From the NCBI RefSeq assembly GCF_003970385.1, contig NZ_RXZH01000013.1, positions 1-64,000 on the forward strand: a stretch of 64,000 nucleotides of DNA, read 5' to 3'. Positions within the stretch are counted from its first letter, which is position 1, and the number at the start of each line of letters is the position of its first letter. The DNA is from Vibrio aquaticus. Lineage in GTDB: Bacteria; Pseudomonadota; Gammaproteobacteria; Enterobacterales; Vibrionaceae. Of the stretch, positions 35,945 through 44,694 are shown one piece after another. The notes below the pieces were generated by a model. It saw only the letters and a list, made by a program, of their open reading frames with translations. It was not told the DNA's origin and made no database searches. The translations under genes were made by a program, and so were the position numbers.

Positions 35945-35957
35945 TGAATCGTATTCA
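35945..35957. promoter_or_regulatory. Candidate ArgR box upstream of argH
   Basis: TGAAT-CGT-ATTCA is an inverted repeat like the ARG box TGAAT-N4-ATTCA but with a spacer one base short, 67 bases before the argH ATG. Other A/T-rich half-sites (TTATTCAC near 36032) lie near. Confidence 0.45.
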
Positions 35958-36070
35958 GTATTTTATGATGGTTCAAAGTTACGGCAAATCAAAACAAAAA
36001 TAAAGTATTAATTCACTTTTTTAACATATTTATTCACGAGTGATTTTTGTGTTCTTATCCTTTGAGAATG

Positions 36071-36103
36071 AAAAAAGCCCGCTTGCTTTCACAAACGGGC
36101 TTT
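36071..36103 (-). terminator. Intrinsic terminator after argG
   Basis: Minus strand: AAAGCCCGTTTG, TGAAAG loop, CAAGCGGGCTTT and T run; it separates argG from argH. Confidence 0.8.
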
Positions 36104-36125
36104 CGTTAATTCAATCTAGATATGA

Positions 36126-37340
36126 TTATTTTTTCTGGCTGTTCAGCGCACGAATGCGGCTTGATAGAGAGTAAAGGCGGATAAAGCCTTCAGCGTGGCT
36201 TTGGTCATACACTTCATCTTCACCAAAGGTTGCAAACTCTTCACAGTACAAGCTGTTATCTGAGCGCTTCTGCGTGACGATTGCATGGCCTTTGTATAGC
36301 TTAACAACCACTTCACCATTAACATCTTGAGCCAGCTCTTCTGACGCTGCTAGGATAGATTTACATAGCGGAGTGAACCAACGACCATCGTAAACGAGGT
36401 GAGAGGCTTTCACACCTAGCTCTTCACGGAATTCAAACGCTGTTTTATCCAGAACGAGCTGCTCTACTGCACGCAGTGCTTCCATCATGATGGTGCCCCC
36501 TGGAGTTTCGTAACAGCCACGAGATTTCATACCCACTAGACGGTTCTCAACGATATCAATACGACCAACACCGTGTTTCACACCTTTCTCATTCAGGTAC
36601 ACAAGCGCGTTGTATGGCGTCATTGTCTCACCATCGACCGCAACCACTGCGCCTTTTTCAACTTTCAGCGTTACGTATTCCGCTTCGTTTGGTGCTTGCT
36701 CAGGGTCAACCGTCCACGCCCAACAATCATCGTTTGGCGCATTCCAAGTATCTTCAAGAACACCACCTTCAGTAGAAATATGCCACGCGTTCGCATCACG
36801 CGAGTAAATCTTAGTTAAAGATGCAGTACATGGAATGTTACGCTCTGCGAGGTAATCTAGACACTCTTCACGGCTCACTAGATCCCATTCACGCCATGGG
36901 GCAATTACGTGCAGGTCAGGAGCTAGTGCTGCAAACGCACCTTCGAAACGTACTTGGTCATTACCTTTACCAGTACAGCCATGGCATAAAGCGTCTGCGC
37001 CCACTTTACGTGCCACTTCTACTTGAGCCTTCGCAATGATTGGACGCGCCATTGAAGTACCTAGCAGGTATTTACCTTCGTAGTAAGCACCTGTTTTTAG
37101 CGTTGGGTAGATGTAATCAGCAACCATCTCTTCTTTCAGGTCAGCGATGTAGCACTCAGAAGCACCTGACGCTTTGGCTTTTTCTTCGATGCCTGCTAGC
37201 TCTTCTTCGCCTTGGCCAACATCAGCCACAAACGCAACTACTTCACAATCATAGTTCTCTTTTAGCCATGGAATGATCACTGATGTATCCAGACCGCCAG
37301 AGTATGCGACAACTACTTTATTTACTTGAACTTTGCTCAT
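36126..37340 (-). CDS. argG: Argininosuccinate synthase
   Basis: Joins citrulline and aspartate with ATP to give argininosuccinate. The 404-residue protein is the short type (not the 447-aa E. coli form) and starts MSKVQVNKVVVAYSGGLDTS with the ATP PP-loop SGGLDTS at 14-20. CHGCTGKGNDQVRFE and YETPGGTIM are conserved. GAGAAG lies before the ATG. It lies between argB and argH and ends at its own terminator. Confidence 0.95.
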   Translation of the reverse strand: MSKVQVNKVVVAYSGGLDTSVIIPWLKENYDCEVVAFVADVGQGEEELAGIEEKAKASGASECYIADLKEEMVADYIYPTLKTGAYYEGKYLLGTSMARPIIAKAQVEVARKVGADALCHGCTGKGNDQVRFEGAFAALAPDLHVIAPWREWDLVSREECLDYLAERNIPCTASLTKIYSRDANAWHISTEGGVLEDTWNAPNDDCWAWTVDPEQAPNEAEYVTLKVEKGAVVAVDGETMTPYNALVYLNEKGVKHGVGRIDIVENRLVGMKSRGCYETPGGTIMMEALRAVEQLVLDKTAFEFREELGVKASHLVYDGRWFTPLCKSILAASEELAQDVNGEVVVKLYKGHAIVTQKRSDNSLYCEEFATFGEDEVYDQSHAEGFIRLYSLSSRIRALNSQKK

Positions 37341-37454
37341 TTTACTTCTCCAAATTCCCGGCGCTGCGCTTGGCGGTCAGTGCTACGGGTTACTTCCTGT
37401 TAATTCTATTATGTTCAACGCCTTAGCGATGAGTTTCAATTCTTTCGTATTTGC

Positions 37455-38246
37455 TTACTGAGGTAGAAACTGGGTACCAATGCTTTGACCAGCAAATAGG
37501 TCAGTGAGCTTTTCTGGGTAGCGCCAAGTTGCAACTTCAATTGGTCGACCAAGGTCGTTAGCGGCTTCGAGTGCAGCTTGAACCTTAACGATCATGCCGT
37601 CAGTGATAACGTGGCCATCAATCAAGCTTTGGGCTTGTTTCTCATCGAGGCTTTTAATCAGATGACCTTTGCCATCCAATACACCGCTCACATCTGAAAG
37701 CAGGACTAATTCCGCATCAAGGCTACCCGCTACTGCTACCGCAGCTTGATCAGCATTAACGTTCATCATCTGGCCTTGCTCAGTCAAACCAATCGAACTA
37801 ATGATTGGCAATGCACCTGCAGCTAATACTGCTTGAAGTATCGATGAATCACCGGGGGTCGCTTTGCCAACCGCACCTAGCTCTGGATCAAGCTCTTTGA
37901 TATGACATAGGCCACCATCCGCAAGGCTTAAACCAACAGCATTAAGGCCATCTTTAATCGCTTGCCCTTGCAGCATTTTATTTGCCGTACCAGCCAATGC
38001 ACCTGCAATCACAGGGATCTGCTCGTAAGGGGTCACTCGTAAACCATTTTTCTTAACGGTTTCCAGTTGTAGCTTCGCCATAAGATCGTCCACTAGATAA
38101 CCTCCACCATGGACGATCACAATTCGTCGCTGAGCTTGTTGTTGGTAGTTGGCAATCGCCACAAATACCTGGCTTAACGTCTCAGTACACGACAGTGCAG
38201 CACCGCCTAATTTGATCACTAATGGAGTTTGTTTGTTATCTGTCAT
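37455..38246 (-). CDS. argB: Acetylglutamate kinase
   Basis: Phosphorylates N-acetylglutamate with ATP, second step of arginine synthesis. The 263-residue amino-acid kinase has the phosphate loops VIKLGGAAL and VIVHGGGYLVDDL, the NVNADQAAVAVAGSL substrate block and DVSGVLDGKG. It lacks the N-terminal helix of arginine-inhibited kinases, as in E. coli. AAGGA precedes the ATG at 38246; a GTG codon directly before is the other option. argC is 22 bases upstream in the same operon. Confidence 0.95.
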   Translation of the reverse strand: MTDNKQTPLVIKLGGAALSCTETLSQVFVAIANYQQQAQRRIVIVHGGGYLVDDLMAKLQLETVKKNGLRVTPYEQIPVIAGALAGTANKMLQGQAIKDGLNAVGLSLADGGLCHIKELDPELGAVGKATPGDSSILQAVLAAGALPIISSIGLTEQGQMMNVNADQAAVAVAGSLDAELVLLSDVSGVLDGKGHLIKSLDEKQAQSLIDGHVITDGMIVKVQAALEAANDLGRPIEVATWRYPEKLTDLFAGQSIGTQFLPQ

Positions 38247-38268
38247 CACTTATTCCTTCCCTGCCCAA

Positions 38269-39273
38269 TTAAACAAGAGCAGTCAGCTCTGGAAATCCGT
38301 AGTGGATGTTTACACACTGCATCGCTTGACTTGATGCACCTTTAAGTAAGTTATCAATCGCTGAAACAACAATGATATGCTCACCCTGAACCTTCCAACC
38401 GATATCGCAGAAAGGCGTATTCTCTACATTCTTGAGTGTTGGCAATGTGGACTCTGTCAGTCTCACTGCCGGTTTTTTTTGGTAAGCCGACGTAAATGCA
38501 TCAGCGATCTGAGCTTCCGTTACGCCTGCTTTGAGTTTCATTGTGATGGTGGCCAAAATGCCACGCTTAAAGTTGCCAAGGTGGGGAGTAAAAATCACAT
38601 CCGTACCAAGGTGAGAAGCAATCTCTGGCTGATGGCGGTGATTAAACACACCATAAGCTTGCAGACTCACTTCACAGAAACTGTTGGTCATTGAGGCCTT
38701 TCTACCTGCACCTGACACACCGCTCGTCGCATTAATCACTGGCCATTGGTTGGTATCGACCAAAGCTTCATCCAGTAACGGTTTGATCGCTAACTGAGAA
38801 GCGGTCGGGTAACAACCAGGAACCGCAATCAACTGGCTCTGCTTAATCCCTTCCGCATTCCACTCAGCAAGCCCGTATACCGAGTTGTCTAGCCACGCTT
38901 CATGCTGATGCGCAAAACCATAGAACTCATCGTAAAAGCCTTCCTTCTTCACGCGGAACGCACCGGATAAGTCGAACACTTGGCAACCCTCAGCTAAAAA
39001 GATTGGCGCTAAATCATGACTGACTTCATGAGCAGTGGCTAAAAACACCACATCACTCTGCTTGGCGACTTCAGCCGGATCTTTTAACGGCTCTACTGAA
39101 TGACTAATAATGCCCGCTAGCTTGCCGTGCAGCTCAGCGATGCTCTTACCAGCATCTAGACTATTGGCGGAAACATATAAACCTGTTAGCGTAAGCTCTG
39201 GGTGTTTGTGCACCATTAACGCTAACTCTGCTCCGGTATAACCGCTTGCGCCTATAATTGTGGTTTTTAGCAT
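38269..39273 (-). CDS. argC: N-acetyl-gamma-glutamyl-phosphate reductase
   Basis: NADPH-dependent third step of arginine synthesis. The 334-residue protein starts MLKTTIIGASGYTGAELALM, a Rossmann GxxGxxG motif; the catalytic cysteine is in AVPGCYPTAS and the histidine in HRHQPEI. The frame is open to 39309, and an ATG at 39282 (MSEMLK) is possible. It is divergent from argE with about 150 bases of A/T-rich control region between. Confidence 0.94.
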   Translation of the reverse strand: MLKTTIIGASGYTGAELALMVHKHPELTLTGLYVSANSLDAGKSIAELHGKLAGIISHSVEPLKDPAEVAKQSDVVFLATAHEVSHDLAPIFLAEGCQVFDLSGAFRVKKEGFYDEFYGFAHQHEAWLDNSVYGLAEWNAEGIKQSQLIAVPGCYPTASQLAIKPLLDEALVDTNQWPVINATSGVSGAGRKASMTNSFCEVSLQAYGVFNHRHQPEIASHLGTDVIFTPHLGNFKRGILATITMKLKAGVTEAQIADAFTSAYQKKPAVRLTESTLPTLKNVENTPFCDIGWKVQGEHIIVVSAIDNLLKGASSQAMQCVNIHYGFPELTALV

Positions 39274-39317
39274 CTCAGACATCCATTTCGACTTAAAACC
39301 GCCACTCAATAGTGACT

Positions 39318-39364
39318 ATTAATTTAATTTATTTTGCTTTTATTGGTTTTTTATTCAATAAAAG
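39318..39364. promoter_or_regulatory. Divergent argC/argE control region with possible ArgR boxes
   Basis: A/T-rich DNA holding TTAATTTAATTTATT (from 39319) and TTTTTATTCAATAAAA (from 39348), each a partial match to the paired 18-bp ARG boxes that ArgR binds between argE and argCBH in E. coli. Exact boxes are not clear by eye. Confidence 0.45.
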
Positions 39365-39425
39365 TGATTTAATATGTGTTTTACCTTCTTAACCCAAATC
39401 TGTCAACAGGGAAAGTAAACTAATT

Positions 39426-40562
39426 ATGCAATTACCAAGTTTTCTAGAGGTCTATAGTGGCCTAATCTCCACCTCTTCAATTAGCTCGACAGATCCAAGT
39501 TGGGATGAAGGTAATGCCAAAGTCATTGAAAAGCTGGCAACTTGGCTTAAAGACATCGGTTTTGAAGTCAACCTTGAGGAAGTCGAAGCAGGAAAATTCA
39601 ACTTAATTGCGAAGAAAGGAACGGGTGAAGGCGGCCTACTGCTTGCAGGGCACAGTGATACGGTGCCATTTGATGAAGGTCGTTGGAATTACGAACCTCA
39701 TGCTTTGACAGAAGCCAATAATCGTTTTTATGGTTTAGGCACGGCCGATATGAAGGGCTTTTTTGCTTTTATCATTGAAGCGGTAAAGAAGGTCGATTGG
39801 AGCAAGCAGACCAAGCCGCTCTATATACTTGCAACCTGTGACGAAGAGACCACTATGCTTGGCGCTCGCCATTTCACAGAAAATGCCCCTTTCAAACCTG
39901 ACTACTGCATTATTGGTGAACCAACCAGTCTGGTTCCGGTGCGTGGCCATAAAGGTCACGTAGCTAATGCGGTACGGGTTACAGGTAAATCAGGCCACTC
40001 TTCTGACCCAGCTTTAGGCGTTAACGCGATTGAGATCATGCATGAAGTTCTATTTGCTCTGATGCAGCTACGTGACAAGCTGATCAAAGAGTACCACCAC
40101 CCTGGGTTTGCGATTCCTAGCCCTACTCTTAACCTTGGGCATATTCATGGCGGCGACAGTGCCAACCGAATTTGTGGCTGTTGTGAGCTGCACTATGATG
40201 TGCGACCGCTGCCGGGCATCAGTTTAGACGGCCTCGATAACATGCTGCGTGGTGCGCTGAAAGAAGTCGAAGCAAAATGGCCGGGGCGTATTGCGATTAC
40301 CCCACTGCACGAACCGATTCCAGGTTACGAATGTCAACACGACCACCCATTCATTGGTGGTGTAGAAGAAATCTGTGGTGTGGACTCAGAAACCGTCAAC
40401 TACTGTACTGAAGCGCCGTTCTTGCAACAGCTATGTCCAACATTGGTACTCGGCCCAGGTTCAATTGACCAAGCCCACCAGCCCGATGAGTTCTTGGCAT
40501 TTGACTTTATCGATCCAACTATCGATGTTCTTTCAAAAGCGATGCATAAGTATTGCTTCTAG
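39426..40562 (+). CDS. argE: Acetylornithine deacetylase
   Basis: Removes the acetyl group from N-acetylornithine, so the linear pathway operates here. The 378-residue M20 metallopeptidase-type protein has zinc motifs LLAGHSDTVPFDEGRW and GTADMKGFFAF, the catalytic-base region ATCDEETTMLGA and IIGEPTSLVPVRGHKGHVA. It is transcribed away from argCBGH, the same layout as E. coli argE / argCBH. Confidence 0.95.
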   Translation: MQLPSFLEVYSGLISTSSISSTDPSWDEGNAKVIEKLATWLKDIGFEVNLEEVEAGKFNLIAKKGTGEGGLLLAGHSDTVPFDEGRWNYEPHALTEANNRFYGLGTADMKGFFAFIIEAVKKVDWSKQTKPLYILATCDEETTMLGARHFTENAPFKPDYCIIGEPTSLVPVRGHKGHVANAVRVTGKSGHSSDPALGVNAIEIMHEVLFALMQLRDKLIKEYHHPGFAIPSPTLNLGHIHGGDSANRICGCCELHYDVRPLPGISLDGLDNMLRGALKEVEAKWPGRIAITPLHEPIPGYECQHDHPFIGGVEEICGVDSETVNYCTEAPFLQQLCPTLVLGPGSIDQAHQPDEFLAFDFIDPTIDVLSKAMHKYCF

Positions 40563-40579
40563 TGTCTGACTTTTTAAGA

Positions 40580-40611
40580 AAAGGGTTGGTGGCTTACACC
40601 AACCCTTTTTT
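40580..40611 (+). terminator. Intrinsic terminator after argE
   Basis: AAGGGTTGGTG, GCTTA loop, CACCAACCCTT and a T run. Confidence 0.88.
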
Positions 40612-40614
40612 GTT

Positions 40615-40719
40615 TGTCATCCTCAAGAGTGAGGAACGAACGAGTTGGGGATCTCTTGGAGAGAACCGAAGACTTTATGAGATTCCTTACTCGGTCATTC
40701 TTCTCTCTAAGGAATGACA
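40615..40719. repeat. Palindromic intergenic repeat, copy B
   Basis: 105 bp with clean ends TGTCATCC and GGAATGACA. The left arm GTCATCCTCAAGAGTGAGGA pairs imperfectly with the right arm around CATTCTTCTCTCTAAGG. It starts three bases after the argE terminator and occupies the front of the 350-base argE-ppc gap; the remaining 190 bases hold the ppc promoter region and no gene. Confidence 0.85.
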
Positions 40720-40913
40720 GAATACAGATACGTCCAATTCTGTAATAAATTTTCAACATAATTAATCAATCGCATAGCTCGCATTGGGTTACATTCACTT
40801 GCACAATATTTGCAAACTTAGCCTACAGTAATTGACTCCGAGCGACATTTTTCGCTAGATTGTTTACCTTACAAGGAACATTGAATGTAATTTTTTTACA
40901 AGGCAGGATGACA

Positions 40914-43547
40914 ATGAACGAGAAATACTCTGCTCTCAGAAGCAATGTGAGCATGCTAGGACACTTGCTCGGCAACACCATCAAGGACGCACATGGTGAC
41001 GTACTTCTAGAGAAAGTAGAAACCATTCGTAAACTTTCAAAGTCCGCCCTCGCAGGCAATCAACAAGATCGCGACAGCTTGATCGAAGAGATTAAAAGCC
41101 TGCCAAATGAACAACTCACTCCCGTTGCTCACGCATTCAACCAATTTCTAAACCTAACCAACATGGCCGAGCAGTACCATACTATCTCTCGCCACTGTGA
41201 CGCTCACGTTTGCGAGCCAGATGCGATCAACTCGCTATTCTCTAAACTGGCACAAAATGACATCAGTAAGCTAGATACCGCGCAAGCCGTTCGTGATCTC
41301 AACATTGAGCTGGTATTGACCGCTCACCCAACTGAAATCACTCGCCGCACCATGATCAACAAGTTGGTCAAAATCAATGAGTGTCTCTCTAAGCTTGAGC
41401 TTGGCGAGCTGTCGGTTAAAGAGCGTGCGAAAACAGAACGCCGCCTAGAACAACTTATCGCCCAGAGCTGGCACTCTGATACCATTCGTCAACAGCGCCC
41501 AACGCCACTTGATGAAGCAAAATGGGGCTTTGCCGTTGTTGAAAACTCGCTTTGGGAAGCGGTACCAGACTTTTTACGCGAGCTCGATCAGCGCCTAGAA
41601 GGTTACCTTGGTGAAGGCCTACCAATCGATGCACGCCCTGTGCACTTCTCTTCTTGGATGGGTGGCGACCGCGATGGTAACCCATTTGTGACTCATACTA
41701 TTACGCGTGAAGTATTACTGCTCTCTCGCTGGAAAGCGGCAGACCTTTACCTTGGTGACATTAACGAGCTAATCAGTGAACTGTCGATGACGCAGTGTAA
41801 CGACGCAGTTCGCGCATTGGCCGGTGATGATGAACACGAACCATACCGTGCAGTGCTTAAAGAGCTTCGCGCACTACTTAACGAAACCAAAGAAATTCTG
41901 GATGCTAAGATTCACGGTCAAAAGCTGGCAGTGAAAGCGCCACTACAACGCATTGAACAACTGTGGGAACCGCTATACGCGTGTTACCAGTCACTGCATG
42001 AGTGTGGCATGGGCATCATCGCTGATGGTTCACTGCTTGATACGCTGCGCCGCATTAAAGCCTTTGGTGTTCACCTAGTTCGTCTCGACGTTCGTCAAGA
42101 AAGTACACGCCATTCAGATGTCCTGTCAGAGCTAACTCGCTACCTAGGCATTGGAGATTACGATCAGTGGAGCGAGCAAGATAAAGTAGCCTTCCTGACT
42201 AATGAACTTGCTTCTAAGCGTCCACTTCTTCCACGTGACTGGGAACCTTCAGAAGCCGTTAAAGAAGTGCTTGATACCTGTAAGATAGTTGCAGCGCAGC
42301 CACGTGAAGCGTTTGGTGCTTACGTTATCTCAATGGCGCGTACTGCGTCTGATGTATTAGCGGTTCACCTACTGCTACAAGAATCAGGCTGCCCTTACCG
42401 CATGGACGTGTGCCCGCTGTTCGAAACGCTAGACGACTTGAACAACGCAGAAGCCGTAATTAAACAGCTGATGGGTATCGACTTATACCGCGGCTTCATC
42501 CAGAACCATCAGATGGTCATGATCGGCTACTCTGACTCAGCAAAAGATGCGGGCGTAATGTCGGCAGGTTGGGCGCAATACCATGCGATGGATTCACTGG
42601 TTAAAGTGGCCGAAGAAGAAGGCGTAGAACTGACGCTATTCCACGGCCGCGGCGGTACAATTGGTCGTGGTGGTGCGCCAGCACATGCAGCACTGCTTTC
42701 TCAGCCACCGAAGAGCCTCAAAGGCGGTCTACGTGTGACAGAGCAAGGCGAGATGATCCGCTTTAAGCTTGGCCTACCAGACGTTGCCGTAAACAGCTTC
42801 AACTTGTACGCAAGTGCGATTCTAGAAGCAAACCTGCTGCCACCACCAGAGCCTAAGCAAGAGTGGCGCGATCTGATGGACGTTCTATCAGAAGTGAGCT
42901 GTGAAGCTTACCGCAGCGTCGTTCGTGGCGAGCCGGATTTTGTTCCTTACTTCCGTCAAACTACACCTGAACTTGAGCTTGGCAAACTGCCACTGGGTTC
43001 TCGTCCAGCGAAACGTAATCCAAATGGCGGCGTTGAAAGCTTACGTGCGATTCCATGGATTTTCTCATGGAGCCAAAACCGTTTAGTACTCCCTGCATGG
43101 CTTGGGGCTGGTGAAGCGATTCAATACTCCATTGATAAAGGTCATCAAGCCCTGTTAGAAGAGATGTGTCGTGAGTGGCCGTTCTTCTCGACTCGCTTGG
43201 GCATGCTAGAAATGGTTTACACCAAGTGTAACCTAGAGATTTCTCGCTACTACGATGAACGTCTTGTAGAAACTCCGCTATTACCACTGGGTGATCGCTT
43301 ACGTGACCAACTGCAGAAAGACATCAAAGCAGTACTTAACGTAGAAAACAACGAGAACTTGATGCAGAGTGACCCTTGGGGCTTAGAGTCCATTCGCCTA
43401 CGCAACATCTACGTTGAGCCATTGAACATGCTTCAGGCTGAACTGTTGTACCGCACTCGTCAGAACGAAGAGTCAGCACCAGAGCTTGAAGAAGCATTAA
43501 TGGTGACTATCGCAGGTATCGCTGCTGGTATGCGTAACACAGGTTAA
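40914..43547 (+). CDS. ppc: Phosphoenolpyruvate carboxylase
   Basis: Carboxylates phosphoenolpyruvate to oxaloacetate, refilling the TCA cycle. The 877-residue protein starts MNEKYSALRSNVSMLGHLLG, like E. coli Ppc (883 aa). Catalytic blocks are VLTAHPTEITRRT (active histidine), SWMGGDRDGNPFVT and the bicarbonate/PEP loop FHGRGGTIGRGGAPAH; the C-terminus MRNTG is the family's. AGGA precedes the ATG by six bases; an upstream frame from 40860 is open but not family sequence. Confidence 0.96.
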   Translation: MNEKYSALRSNVSMLGHLLGNTIKDAHGDVLLEKVETIRKLSKSALAGNQQDRDSLIEEIKSLPNEQLTPVAHAFNQFLNLTNMAEQYHTISRHCDAHVCEPDAINSLFSKLAQNDISKLDTAQAVRDLNIELVLTAHPTEITRRTMINKLVKINECLSKLELGELSVKERAKTERRLEQLIAQSWHSDTIRQQRPTPLDEAKWGFAVVENSLWEAVPDFLRELDQRLEGYLGEGLPIDARPVHFSSWMGGDRDGNPFVTHTITREVLLLSRWKAADLYLGDINELISELSMTQCNDAVRALAGDDEHEPYRAVLKELRALLNETKEILDAKIHGQKLAVKAPLQRIEQLWEPLYACYQSLHECGMGIIADGSLLDTLRRIKAFGVHLVRLDVRQESTRHSDVLSELTRYLGIGDYDQWSEQDKVAFLTNELASKRPLLPRDWEPSEAVKEVLDTCKIVAAQPREAFGAYVISMARTASDVLAVHLLLQESGCPYRMDVCPLFETLDDLNNAEAVIKQLMGIDLYRGFIQNHQMVMIGYSDSAKDAGVMSAGWAQYHAMDSLVKVAEEEGVELTLFHGRGGTIGRGGAPAHAALLSQPPKSLKGGLRVTEQGEMIRFKLGLPDVAVNSFNLYASAILEANLLPPPEPKQEWRDLMDVLSEVSCEAYRSVVRGEPDFVPYFRQTTPELELGKLPLGSRPAKRNPNGGVESLRAIPWIFSWSQNRLVLPAWLGAGEAIQYSIDKGHQALLEEMCREWPFFSTRLGMLEMVYTKCNLEISRYYDERLVETPLLPLGDRLRDQLQKDIKAVLNVENNENLMQSDPWGLESIRLRNIYVEPLNMLQAELLYRTRQNEESAPELEEALMVTIAGIAAGMRNTG

Positions 43548-43567
43548 TTTACAGATAATACCCCTTG

Positions 43568-43596
43568 AGGCTGACGTCTTTACGTCAGCCTTTTTT
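43568..43596 (+). terminator. Intrinsic terminator after ppc
   Basis: AGGCTGACGT, CTTT loop, ACGTCAGCCT and six T. Confidence 0.9.
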
Positions 43597-43599
43597 AAT

Positions 43600-43968
43600 A
43601 CCATTCACAAAAAGATAAAATATTCATACAAAAACTAAGACAATTTACCGCCACTCACAGGATTATTATCCACCCAAATCTTGTTATTGAGATTTTTGTC
43701 AGTTTTTTGGGTTATTTTGTCCTTCTATTCCACTTTATGCTTATTATTTAGATATAATACTCAGCCGCTGTAACATAATATAAAATCTACACGCTACAGC
43801 TCTTCGATAATTCATTTATCGATCCTAGGTGATAAACGGCTTTTCAAGGTGACATGACCAACGCAGTAAGTTGGTGCTGCTTTCTGATACTGATGATGAG
43901 TGCCTCAAGAAGCACGACAGAGATTAAGCAGTTGTATTTAGAGTTTATTGACCATTTGGATTGAAGAC
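43600..43968 (+). promoter_or_regulatory. aphA promoter and structured leader
   Basis: About 370 A/T-rich bases without a gene. A -10-like TATAAT lies at 43753-43758. The part after it carries an inverted repeat TCGATAA-TTCAT-TTATCGA (43804-43822) and a hairpin CCAAC/GTTGG (43858-43874). CTAGGTGA (43825-43832) and AGTTGG (43869-43874) are complementary to UCACCUAG and CCAACU of Vibrio Qrr RNAs as I recall them. Qrr activation of aphA translation is known in V. harveyi and V. cholerae; the exact sites here are inferred. Confidence 0.5.
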
Positions 43969-44508
43969 ATGTCATTACCACACGTAATCTTAACCGTTCT
44001 AAGCACACGCGACGCAACTGGATACGACATCACTAAAGAGTTTTCTGCAACTATCGGCTACTTTTGGAAAGCGAGCCACCAGCAAGTTTACCGCGAGCTA
44101 AACAAAATGGCGCAGAACAACTTAGTGACTTGTGTACTTGAGCCCCAAGAAGGCAAACCAGACCGCAAAGTTTACTCAATCACAGATTCAGGCCGTATTG
44201 CCCTAGGCGAATGGTTCGACCAACCAACTGCACACCCAACGGTACGTGATGAGTTCTCAGCTAAGCTAATGGCTTGTGCTGTTCAACCGTCAACGCCTTA
44301 CCGTCAGCAGCTTGCTGAATTGGTTGAAGAGTCTCGTAAGCTAGTTGCTCATTACCAAGAAATTGAAAATGCCTACTACCCAGTATCAGCAAATCTAGAC
44401 AAACAGCAACGTCTTGAGCGCTTAACACTGCGTAGAAACCTACTACTTCGCCAAGCTTGGATTGAGTGGGCAGAAGAAGTTCTCACTGAGCTAAATGAGC
44501 TCGGTTAA
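43969..44508 (+). CDS. aphA: Quorum-sensing and virulence regulator AphA (PadR family)
   Basis: The low-cell-density master regulator of vibrios; in V. cholerae it also activates tcpPH with AphB. The 179-residue protein starts MSLPHVILTVLSTRDATGYD and matches remembered V. cholerae AphA nearly throughout, with the winged helix in the first 90 residues (FWKASHQQVYRELNKM as recognition region) and a C-terminal dimerising coiled coil (LDKQQRLERLTLRRNLLLRQ). The start codon lacks a strong Shine-Dalgarno sequence, which suits control by small RNAs. It is alone between ppc and cysE. Confidence 0.95.
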   Translation: MSLPHVILTVLSTRDATGYDITKEFSATIGYFWKASHQQVYRELNKMAQNNLVTCVLEPQEGKPDRKVYSITDSGRIALGEWFDQPTAHPTVRDEFSAKLMACAVQPSTPYRQQLAELVEESRKLVAHYQEIENAYYPVSANLDKQQRLERLTLRRNLLLRQAWIEWAEEVLTELNELG

Positions 44509-44526
44509 GCGAGAAGCGGAATAATT

Positions 44527-44558
44527 AAAAGGCTTGGTGCATGCACCAAGCCTTTTTT
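44527..44558 (+). terminator. Intrinsic terminator after aphA
   Basis: Perfect palindrome AAAAGGCTTGGTGCAT / ATGCACCAAGCCTTTT with extra T. Confidence 0.88.
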
Positions 44559-44565
44559 CTTCACG

Positions 44566-44668
44566 GTCATCCTCAAGAACGAGGTACGAGTGAGTTAGGG
44601 ATCTCTGACAACGAGTGGAAACTAATAAAGATTCCCTACTCGCTCCTTCGTCACTCTATGGAATGACA
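44566..44668. repeat. Palindromic intergenic repeat, copy C
   Basis: 103 bp from GTCATCCTCAAGAACGAGG (44567) to GGAATGACA (44668). The arms are the best paired of the three copies: left GAACGAGGTACGAGTGAGT region against right ACTCGCTCCTTCGTCACTC. It starts eight bases after the aphA terminator and ends 26 bases before the converging cysE stop. Confidence 0.85.
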
Positions 44669-44694
44669 AATTTTCCTGCCGAAACACATTCTTC

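Noticed and set aside
43804..43822. LuxR/HapR operator in the aphA leader
   Set aside because: The inverted repeat TCGATAA/TTATCGA has a 5-base spacer, whereas the known LuxR-type site has a much shorter centre, so it is better described as a hairpin.
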